Origin: Pisolithus tinctorius
Lineage: Eukaryota > Basidiomycota > Agaricomycetes > Boletales > Pisolithaceae
DNA length: 64,000 nt
Reading direction: 5' to 3'
NCBI GenBank assembly: GCA_024663395.1
Contig: JANFAH010000019.1
Span: 186,001-250,000 of the forward strand
Of this stretch, positions 49,517 through 58,514 are shown one piece after another; position 1 is the first letter of the stretch; every line of letters starts with the position of its first letter. Under the pieces are notes generated by a model. It ran no database searches. It saw only the letters and a program-made list of their open reading frames with translations, and was not told the DNA's origin. The position numbers and the translations under genes are program-made.

Positions 49517-50938
49517 CTATGTATCATGTCTAACAGAGACCTCACGAACATTATACGAGAAACGTACCCCTGGACCAGGCCCAAAATCGCTGAGCTCCAT
49601 CTCTAAGACACAATATTCGCTCAGCGAATGGGTAGCGAGAACGTGGTTCTCGTAATCTGGTGCTGGCGCTAATTGCACAGGCAATGTGGTCTGCCCTCTA
49701 CGAATCCACCTTTGTAGCCATGACACAAGGTTACATGTGTCGCCTCCGGTACATGACCAATGAAGTGTTAAGCATTCAAACGAATTCCACCTGTCCGCAG
49801 GAGATGGTTCTTCTGAGCCATGTTGCTCAATAAATGCTGGTAAGATCATCCGAGTATATCACCAGATGGCGCACCCCAGGAAATGCGTCCACAATAACAT
49901 GACCAATAATCGCAAGTCCTGTTGTGTCAGCCGGTAACTGTATATCGAGTTTGGTGATAGTAAGAACATGTTTTTTAGTTGAGCAAATACAGCATGGACC
50001 GGATCTTCCGCATTAGAATCATGCAATTAACAGAAATGTCGAAGCCGAGGGGTGACAATGTGATTCAGTAGCTGTGTGGGCTGGACAGTGGCAAGCGAGA
50101 GTGACACCGAGTGTGGGAAGTGAAGGGTCGCTGGGGTGGGGGTCCATCTTCGTTCATTGCCATGAAGCAGGAGGACAGTCAACTTCTCTGATGGGAGAGT
50201 CAGAGAGATATGTCGGAAGCCAAAAATCTCGAAGGTCACATCCAAAATTCTGAGGTCCGGTAGGAACTAAAGAGTACCGGCTCGGAAAGGACAAAAGTTG
50301 TTGATCTTTAAGAAATTCAGAGCGGGCATACTGTCGGGTCCAAAGCTAAAGGAATATGGATGGTTGAACTGGTCATCGGCAACGATGTATGCAAGAGATG
50401 GGAATATAGCGTTCCTCATCCACATGAAAATAGGGGCCGACATTATGAAATTGTGATGAAAAATCATTGAGACTGAGCAATGCATGACGATATTGAGAAG
50501 CAGGGGTAAATTTCTAAGTCACGCAGGGGGTTGCCAGAGTTTGATTTGGATGTCGACAAGAAGACGACCGCTCCTCTGTACATGCGCTTCAACAAGCGAT
50601 AGTGCCCATTGTGGGGTTACAAGGATGGTCGTCCAGAAGAAGGGATTGTCGAAGATGGTGTCTCTCCAGTGTCGGGATATGCATGCTAATTCCTGCTTCC
50701 TGTGACGATGTACCTCGCATCGATCGGTGTCGGCGAGGATGGCGTCGTGAAGCATCTGTGTCAGTAATTCAACAGGGAGGGCATCTATTTGTACCAGACT
50801 CCTATCGATAGTTCCACTGGTCGCCTTATCTGTCTGCACATCCAAGAATCGATCAACGAGCTCATCTGTCATTTCAGGATTGGCCATGGCATTCTCGATA
50901 GCGGAACTACGGTATTCTTGGTGGTCAGATTGGTCCAC
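49517..50938 (-). pseudogene. F-box-like pseudogene with three in-frame stops
   Basis: The frame starting at 50938 has an F-box-like segment (IDALPVELLTQMLHDAI, ACISRHWRDTIFDNPFFW). The same frame continues as LRR-like sequence for about 1.4 kb (PALNFLKINNFCPFRA, LPDLRILDVTFEIFGF, LPSEKLTVLLLHGNERR, SFECLTLHWSCTGGDT, LVSWLQRWIRRGQ). It is interrupted by TGA at 50519-50521, TAG at 50267-50269 and TAA at 50027-50029, but not by frameshifts. Each stop is one C-to-T change from CGA, CAG or CAA. No intron removes all three stops. Confidence 0.75.
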
Positions 50939-51154
50939 AGTGCATTAAAAGATGGAAATGAGAACCTTGAACGCGACCCGTGCACACGCGAAACAGTGAC
51001 GGAGTGAATGTTGGACATTGATCGATGTGGTAAACCCCTAAATGACGAGCAGCATGGATTTTGGAGAGTTAAGGGAAGTCGTGCCTTATATGTAACCCAG
51101 TCTATTTTGCCTACAGGAATAAGACAATGGCACCTATATCCTCAAGTAATCGCG

Positions 51155-51726
51155 TCACGAAGCCTTTCTTTTCTTCTCACCAGCCAGTAAGCTATCGCCA
51201 GCCTTTCGTTTGCTTCCTCTAGCCTTTGTGCTATGCAAAAATTCCACAGAGACCTCCCACGTCATATGACATTTTGTTTGGGAACTTCTATATCGCACTT
51301 GTTCCTGGAGAGATTGTGTAAGATATTGATCGTTCGGAAGGTCAATAATAGTCTGAAGTGTCAGCTGGAGCTCCTTGTATTTAGATAAGAAAGGAAAATC
51401 ATTGGCACTGATTCCAGTGGAGTCATGGCCACCTTGCAGAAGAACGTACATTTCGAGGTTGGTGTTGGCTATGACACATCCCATATGAACATGTCATTCG
51501 AACACTGGATACCGCAGTGGTGAAGCTCTTCTTCGGAATGGAGACCGTCCAGCTGCTCTGCCTGAGGGAAGAAGAACAGCCAATAAGATTCCTCCCTCGG
51601 TGGCAATGCATTGTGCTGCAACTTTGATTTTCGAATTGGATTCAAGTCTTGGACTTCAATAGGCCTGCCATTAGCACACAGGATGTCAGTGAGCAACTCT
51701 CTTGCTGAGAGCATACAGTATCCCAC
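51155..51726 (-). pseudogene. Chimeric fragment: SHPRH piece joined to a P-loop-gene C-terminus
   Basis: From 51726 to about 51430 the minus strand matches the 31.35-31.55 kb part of the SHPRH-like gene (WLFFFPQAEQLDGLHSEE, TNLEMYVLLQGG). From about 51425 to 51155 it matches the C-terminus of the P-loop gene at 58515-59054 (FPFLSKYKELQLTLQTII, GEKKRKAS and stop), including about 50 bp past the stop. Frames differ between the parts. It is a fusion of two gene fragments. Confidence 0.7.
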
Positions 51727-52179
51727 ATCAGAGAAACGGGGAATGACAGAATCATGGTCATGACCAGTCAGTGACGGGTTTAAACAGGTTTAAACCATTT
51801 TTTCGCTTCCTGATGCATGCTTCGAAGACCATCAAAGGCCTGTTGCGGGTTGTAGGAGCCGTGTAAAAGACTGTTCTTGTTCATCTCGCAGTGGGAATGA
51901 GCAAGCTTGAGGCGGAATATGACAGCATCATCAAAAACCACATTTAGGATGGCGATCGAGGAGGGGGGCTCACATGGGTGGTGTCGCAGGACTTACCACA
52001 AATTGAGCTGAGTGTTGTGATAGTAAATAATGACAGATACTAGTCAGAACATTGGTCCATACATGTGTCATGGTCTGGTAGTCATAGATGTGTTTCAGGC
52101 TCTCAAGTCCCTATGAAATTGCGCAGATCCCATAAGAGCATCATGTACTGCAGAATACCACAGCAACTCAGAGATGTCC

Positions 52180-52951
52180 TATAATGGGTTACCTGACAAT
52201 ACACCGGTCTCGTCTGTGCCTACAGAATACCCTTCAGGTGTAATAGGAGAGATTGCTGGGCAATGTGACTATCAGGTGATTAGTATGTGTCAACAAGTGA
52301 CAAGGTTACATAAGTGGCCAGCGGACGAACCTCTGACGAACCTTAGACGAACCTTAGACGAACCTGCCTTTTTCCCGCGCCTCTATTTTTGACAGGTTAT
52401 GTATCACCACTAGTATCCTTTTTACCCCTTGTCCCTTGTTCTTACGAGCTTGTTTTCACACATATATACTTCACTTCTCTCACTTACAAAACCCTCAGTC
52501 ATCTTGCCCATACTCAGGCAGTGGCTGAGGTATAGTTATCCCTTGTATTTGTTTTACACCTTACTAATTGTATGTTAGCTATTTTCTATTTAGGTGAACA
52601 ACCTAGTCATCTTGCCCATACTCAGGCAGTGGCTGAGCTATTTTCTATTTAGTTTTTGTCAGTATGGACCACAGTGGCCAAAACTTAATGTACTTGGTGC
52701 CTGCAGTCACTCAAGTGGAGACAAGACTTTCCCTGAATAATGGCTCCCTTTGGATTGCCATGATGAAGTGCCCACCTGGCAATTATTGTCCTCAATCTCT
52801 ATCCCTCGATATCCATAGGTTCCCAGATTCTACAACAGGCTACTTTAGTTTTGCATTGGGAAAGCACACAGCTAGCAAAAGGATACCTGCATATCAGACA
52901 TACACAGAATGTGCATTCCAGGGGAGACACAGGAAGACTGCCAGGTATTAG
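52180..52951 (+). pseudogene. Unit X, arm 2: CpG-depleted copy interrupted by a solo LTR
   Basis: Plus-strand homologue of 29740-30110: YPSGVIGEIAGQCDYQVISM, then, after the LTR insertion, LVPAVTQVETRLSL, FPDSTTGYFSFALGKHT and RKTARY. Nearly every CpG of arm 1 is TpG or CpA here. Function unknown. Confidence 0.6.
52288..52661 (+). mobile_element. Solo LTR, 374 bp, with 5-bp target-site duplication
   Basis: The element starts TGTCAACAAGTGAC and ends TTTAGTTTTTGTCA (TG...CA), flanked on both sides by GTATG (52283-52287 and 52662-52666). Arm 1 of unit X has the uninterrupted site GATTAGTATGGACGG. Inside are a TATATA box (about 52462) and a partial tandem duplication of about 108 bp (CATCTTGCCCATACTCAGGC at about 52500 and 52608). 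Retrotransposon family not determined. Confidence 0.9.
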
Positions 52952-53498
52952 AGGGGGGCTATTGCAAGTGCTTGTGATGTTGGCAGTCCACATCTTTTAC
53001 ACAGAACCACTCTGCAACTGTACAAATACCCATGATAAAATGGAATATTTGCTGATTGTGTGATTCAAGAGCTCAATCCCCCACATGGCGCACTTCAAGA
53101 TGGAATATCATAACAGATGGCACTGGTCTATAATTTGGCCATGACCCATAGGACAACACTCACTTTGCATACCCTGAACCCATCCCTATACAAACACATG
53201 AGCCACCTGGAAGGGCAATGGCTCAATGAAACAACTGCTGAGCACTTGAATGGCTAGGTTCAAGCTTGCCTACATTGATCCAGATAGTTGGTGTCAATTG
53301 GGCCAACATAGCAGGGCCACATGAATTTCTGAGTGACTTCATGTAAGGTGTCTATGAAATGTTTGCACAACACGAGATGATACAATGCTGCCCCCATGTC
53401 ATCACTGTTTTCCACCTTTCCCAACTTTCCTCTGTTGTATCATCATTCCACTGTTGTTGGGTTGTGCTTTAGCCCCTGATGTTGATGCTTTTGTCTTA

Positions 53499-53702
53499 CA
53501 TCAGCAAAGTTACAAGTAGTCTGCTTGTCTGATCCATCTGATTTAGTCTGACAAACTTTAATTCAATTCATTTGAACTCTTGGCACACCATTCAGTTATC
53601 TAGTGTCAGACATCTGGATTGCCTGGAGATTGTCTGAATTGTTCTGAATTGTCTGCAGCAGACTGTATCAGACAAAGCAGACTAGATGTAACTTTCCTGA
53701 TG
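53499..53702. mobile_element. MITE, 204 bp, TA target site, ~35-bp terminal inverted repeats
   Basis: The left end, CATCAGCAAAGTTACAAGTA..., and the reverse complement of the right end, CATCAGGAAAGTTACATCTA..., match over about 35 bp (continuing GTCTGCTT, GTCTGAT). TA flanks both sides (53497-53498, 53703-53704). The paralogous site in arm 1 is GAAGATAAGACG with a single TA and no insert. TA duplication suggests mobilisation by a Tc1/mariner-type transposase. No coding capacity. Confidence 0.9.
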
Positions 53703-53934
53703 TATCTTCAACAGCCAATAAGGCAGATAGTCTGTGTAATCTAAGTAGAAAGCAATTCAGCCATGGCCAAAACTGCTGAGGTGTCATAAGAGAGGTGAAC
53801 TTTATATATGATGGAACAGTGAGGAACTCCATGCATGCGTCAAACAATGTCCTGTTCACTGTTACAATGTCATTGTAACATAGTGTCTACACACATACAC
53901 CATCCCTGCTGACCAACTACCTGTGACTGTGCTC

Positions 53935-54126
53935 TGTGCTCCTATCCTGCCCCCCTACTCCAATGAGCTTGTAAGAACTAGAGACAAGGGGTAATTAAAG
54001 ACACTAGTAGCAGTACATAACCTGTGAAGACCAGAACTGCAGGAAAAAATGCCAGCTTGTCTAAGGTTCATCTTGGTTCCTCTGCTGCTCGTCTGCTGTC
54101 ACATACAACCTTTTTACTTCTTGGCA
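53935..54126 (-). mobile_element. Diverged relative of the solo LTR
   Basis: Read on the minus strand, it resembles the LTR at 52288-52661: TGCCAAGAAGTAAAAAGG at the start, then GAACCTTAGAC, ACAGGTTATGTA, ACTAGT and TACCCCTTGT in the same order. The right end is at 54126; the other end and any target duplication are not clear. It is an older relic. Confidence 0.65.
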
Positions 54127-54340
54127 ACAACTGCTGCCAAGGGTGATCCCATGTTCGCGCAACATCCCATTCGCGTCTGAGGAATGATTAACACTGGCCC
54201 CTGTCTGTCCACTTGTGCTTGGCAAACACTAGGTTAGCTCTTATAACATTCATTGTTAAGGAAGCGTTGCGTGGTCCACGTGGGAGTATGGAAGTTCCAT
54301 TCCCACGCAAACCCTTATCCATTTACTCACTACCACCATC

Positions 54341-55179
54341 ATGACAGATCTATACTTCCCCATACACCCACCCTCACGCTCCGAATTGCGGTCCATCAAA
54401 CTTATCAGGTACAAAGCATTTCCCCCTGATGAGGGAAAGTTCACTGTGCACGCGATCAATATTGAAGTCAATGATGCATTCACTTGTGAGCCGTTCAATG
54501 TGCCGAGCCACTACTATGAGCATGTGAGACGCTTCCTCTGGCACCATCACCTCTTCATGGGCATAGACAAGCGAAGAAAACAACTTTCATTGGCTGTGGG
54601 CCTGTGCGCGCTTGCTCAACGTTATATTTATTACATGGATGCAATGATTGAAGGACTCTTCGTTGAAGCACGAAGGTTGGAGGGCAACAATTGGCGGTCA
54701 ACACTGTTTGACCTTTACCTGGCGGTCGATTACTTTGTCCAGGGGCATGAGCTTCAACAGGGGCTTTTGTGGAGGTTGAACAATCCTGACCAAATCCTGG
54801 ATGTCGTTGACATCACCACTCTGGGTGAGTATCGTTTGGTTTAAATATTGTTCTCACTTAGGTGTGCACGCAGACTGGAACCGGTATTATGCTGCCTTGG
54901 ACATGACCGACCCTGTTTGGACTGGGGGAGTTTATCAGTTCGATATCACCAACGTGGCAGCAGACGACTGGCAGGCCCTCGCAAATGCAGCTGCCAACTA
55001 TCTGGGCCTGACCAACCCGGAGGTCAAATGTGAGTCATCCTAACTATTCTACCATCCTCTCATGTCACTCACCACGAGTAGCAAAGAAAGGACCACGCCA
55101 AAGGATAGCAGGTTCAAGTAAAAAGTTCGATATGATGCTATTTGTATCATCTCTAATTTGCATGCCACCTTCTTTGTGA
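54341..55179 (+). CDS. Hypothetical protein, three exons, 249 residues
   Basis: Met at 54341 (MTDLYFPIHPPSRSEL). Exons 54341-54824, 54862-55029 and 55082-55179 use GTGAGT donors and TTAG/GTAG acceptors, and their lengths sum to exactly 250 codons. The sequence has IEVNDAFTCEPFNVPSHY, YYMDAMIEGLFVEARRLE, ADWNRYYAALDMTDPVW and a basic tail KSKKGPRQRIAGSSKK. No family is recognised. It lies in a segment absent from arm 1 of the inverted duplication and has normal CpG content, unlike the depleted DNA to its left, so it probably arrived separately. A longer second exon reading through to 55043 is possible. Confidence 0.6.
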
Positions 55180-55555
55180 ATAGATATACGACAAATCAGC
55201 AGCCAGTCCAAAACACCTGGATCCTCTGCAGACCCTGGTGAATCCACAGGCATGTATATATCCCACTTCATGACACCATTTGACAGAAAACACAGTGCCC
55301 ACCAACATTCACCGACCACAATCAGCCGAAGCTAATGCCTTTCTTAGATGCTTGGGCTCATTGATGAGTGCTAAGGGCACATAGCTACTCAGTACATCAG
55401 TAGCATATGTATTAAAGGGGGATGGAAATGGGATAAGAATGATATTATGAAGGAATACGAATACGAAAAGGAAAAGCCACCAAAAATTATTGGATCGAAA
55501 GAAAAATATATTGATGTTCAATATGTTTAAAAGGCCTATCAAAACAGTGACGTAC

Positions 55556-56406
55556 CCAGACTTGAGGTCCCCACCTTGCACCGAGTTTCGGATACTCGCT
55601 ACCATTTCCCGCCTATTCTTGATTTCCTCAAGGCTTCGAGGATCTAGATTTTTCTATGAAAGTGTCGCATGAGCCCAGGCAGGCGGAACGCGAACAAAAT
55701 GTTACCATTATATAAGGCATGGCCAACAACATGCCCGCAGTGACCAACATGAGCATCATCATAGGGTTCCGGAACATGCCCAGCAAACTGAACGACTCGT
55801 GTGGTTTGAAGTAGCTGTTCTTGCTGCGGGGACTCAGAATAATGGGGTACGGCAAGGTCACCGCTGACGGGGATAACAGTGGTGCTCCAAAGATATAAGA
55901 CTTGACTTCTGGTATAGAGGATGCGTCCGATACGTCGACACGAAACTGCAGAAACAGGTATCAGGGCCATTCTCGCATCAATAAATTGGGAGTAGTATAC
56001 CTGTTCGAAAGTATAATCATGAGAAAGTACGGATAGAACGTATACCCCTGGGTGAACGTCTGGTCTTAGGTCATTCAAAAGTCAGTGCAACAGCCGGTCC
56101 GTAATCAGGGAAGGGAAACGGACATAGAGAAGTTACCACTTCGCATCACCCCAGCCGAATATCAACCGGCATCTAGCAGAATTTTGGCTGCACCAAGCCC
56201 TTCATAGCCTTATTCTTACAATATGAAGCCATGTCACTAGGGAGGATGCAGTTCACTCACTTGGACACACGTCGTTCCACTGCACGAATCCTAGCAGGTC
56301 GGCAGCAAATGTAATACTAGTAAATTCAGCGCTCGTCTAACTTATTCCAACTGAGAACCTACTGCACGAATCCCAAAAGAAGGATAAGGAGTGACGAGGA
56401 CCTCAT
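55556..56406 (-). pseudogene. EMC7: EMC7 homologue with one nonsense codon
   Basis: The start MRSSSLLILLLGF is an ER signal peptide. Later exons give LGAAKILLDAG, PGVYVLSVLSHDYTFEQ, FRVDVSDASSIPEVKSY, LPYPIILSPRSKNSYF, KPHESFSLLGMFRNPMMML (membrane segment) and KNLDPRSLEEIKNRRE. EMC7 is the beta-sandwich lumenal subunit of the ER membrane complex that inserts membrane proteins. The frame is better preserved than in the 28242 copy. However, TGA at 56164-56162 replaces the CGA of that copy (GG-TGA-TATTCGG), a CpG transition. If that exon is coding as inferred, the gene is truncated. The final exon was not found. Confidence 0.75.
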
Positions 56407-56526
56407 TGTTGCATTAGGACGTGCTTATTCAGCGCTTGGTGGTAGGGAGAAGCGGGGGGGACAAACACAACCAAACATGATATCTGCGTGCCCGTCCAGT
56501 GTGGGTAGACACTTCAGAAATTCAAA

Positions 56527-57374
56527 ATGCGGCAGAAGCGGGCCAAGACGTATCGGAAGCTCATGTCACTATATTGCATGTCTTTCGGATTCCGGGAGCC
56601 ATATCAGGTTCTAGGTGTGTTCAGCAAGCGTTTTCCTTGTTCAAGCTTACCCCCGTCCCTAGTTGACTCTGAGATATGTAGGATCGCCACAGAGTCAAGG
56701 ATCGACCTGTCAAAACAATTGAGTACTGTGCTGCAAGGAGTGACGAAACCAAGTATGGCCCCGTCACGTACCCAAGCAGCACTGTCAAGCTGACCTTTCG
56801 ACCTAGTGATCACGCAATGCTGTATACACGAGCTTTATCTCCAGGGGAAGTCTCAGCAATCGGCCGTAGACCTTGCAAAAGCTTTTGAACGTCGAAAGTG
56901 TAACCACAGAGAAGCCATCCCCGGGGATGATTGCCTGGCAAGTGTAGTTGGTCGGATACCATCTTCTGAGCATGCCCTTCTTTCTGACAATCTTCGTAGG
57001 GGATAGCAATAGGCATCGCTATGTGGTAGCCACGCAGTCGCAGCCCCTTCGCGCCAAACTTCGTCTTATACCTGGCGTTCCGATTATTCACATCAACCGG
57101 TCAGTGATGATCCTCGAACCACCTAGCGAAGAAACCCTCAGGGTAAAACAACAAGTGAGTGCTAATTCGCATAAAGGCGTTCGTAGATTTTCAATTCTTT
57201 ATCCAGAAAGAACAAGAAGCTCTCGGCCCAGCGGCTGCCAAATTGGTAAAACTACCTCAGCAGCCAAGCGATCCTCCACGGAAGAAAAAGGGACCCAAGG
57301 GACCAAATCCTCTTAGTATGAAGAAGAAGGTGACGCGGCCGGTCAGTGTGAGGGTACCTCGGAAAAAGCGATAG
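56527..57374 (+). CDS. UTP23: UTP23, small-subunit processome PIN-domain protein
   Basis: The start MRQKRAKTYRKLMSLYC is characteristic. Exons join in phase: GFREPYQVL, VDSEICRIATESRIDLSK, the junction KP|MITQCCIHELY, SAVDLAKAFERRKCNHRE, VVG|DSNRHRYVVATQ, LIPGVPIIHINRSVMIL, EPPSEETLRVKQQ and KGPNPLSMKKKV. Utp23 is an Fcf1-like PIN protein with a CCHC zinc site (Cys/His in QCCIHE and KCNHRE) needed for 18S rRNA maturation in the nucleolus. The protein stops at 57374 (VPRKKR) because one extra base in GGAAAAAGCG shifts the frame before the basic tail, which remains readable to about 57523 in another frame. The PIN core is intact, so it may still function. Confidence 0.8.
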
Positions 57375-57639
57375 CACTGCGCCTCCATCTGCAAGTGACC
57401 TTTCCATTGGGGAAAAGAGAAAGCGGGAAGAAAATGACGAACAGTTGACTGCTACGCGCAAGAGGAAGAGGCGTAGAAAGCACGGTGGTGGACCAACTTC
57501 GTCTGTTGTCACAACCGCCTAGCTGGAATTTCGCCGGCCCTCTCCAGTAGGTATCAGTCCCGGTGCACTGCTAAGCCGTGATCATTTTTGATGGGTCATG
57601 CCACTACGTATGTCAAATCAAACTGCGCCCGGATCTCTA

Positions 57640-58000
57640 CTGAATAAACATACTGCGATGGGAACTAGAAGTGAATATTAGTATGACGAGTGCGAGTGAC
57701 GGCGTTGTAATCCGACTGGATTCTTGACCTGTTCATGGTGATCACATTCCCCGCACTTATGAGCCAAATATTGTCACATGAAGGTTGGGCACATCTATTT
57801 CCAGTGGAATCCGTCCGTTTTTCCTGTGTTAGGTGTCGCACATGATAACCCGTGTCAAAATTGCATAGACATGTCAACGTACCTGTCGAGGGAGGTAGCG
57901 ACGAGCTAATCATCACATGAACGGAATAGCCAACACGCGAACGAGGGGCACGGCAGCACGACGTTTCTCTCGTTCTTCATCGGGGGCCACAATGTAAGTA
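57640..58000. other. No supported gene
   Basis: Between arm 2 and the SHPRH-like fragment I see no gene and no repeat beyond those listed. Confidence 0.4.
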
Positions 58001-58002
58001 CC

Positions 58003-58475
58003 TCATCTACGTAAACGCGCGACGTTAAGACTGAGGGTATCCGTCCGCCCTTCGGTCCTGCCGCAACGCATCTCACCTTCTACCTGAAAGACGTCACCCA
58101 GACGGTACGTGTGATGACTAGTAGTTGTTGAACCAGTGCTGAGCCGTACTCGCAGCCTACAAACACGTGACTTCTGGACATCACTATTTACTCCAGGACG
58201 TAGAACGCTGAGGAAGAATGGTATCGTAACGTCTTCCACGTCGCTACACCCACCTGTCGACAGCTTAGATGAAGGAGGTCTTCCGGAGAGTGACATCCTC
58301 AAGCAACGCAGTCATCCGGCCTCGCGAGCCTTCTGAAGTGTCTGGTAGCCGGCATCAACAGTCGGTTGCAATAGGCTCGCAAACGGATACCTATGGCAGG
58401 TTAGGTCATAACTACCTTGAGGAAGGACATCCATATTGACGTTGGTGTCGACTCTAGTACGTCCCATATCTTATG
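58003..58475 (-). pseudogene. SHPRH-like gene fragment
   Basis: The minus strand from 58475 matches 31.5-31.85 kb: VDTNVNMDVLPQG, then RMTALLEDVTLRK-like sequence and EDVTIPFFLSVLRPG with its splice donor region. The frame changes along it and neither the ATPase nor the RING part is present. It lies directly after the 3' end of the P-loop gene. Confidence 0.7.
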
Positions 58476-58514
58476 CCCATCGTACAACGCCACCTATATC
58501 CTCGAGTAATTGCA

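Larger units (their letters stand above)
55530..57640 (-). repeat. Inverted segmental duplication, arm 2
   Basis: Reverse-complement partner of 27000-29127, carrying EMC7 (minus) and UTP23 (plus) head to head. Confidence 0.85.
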
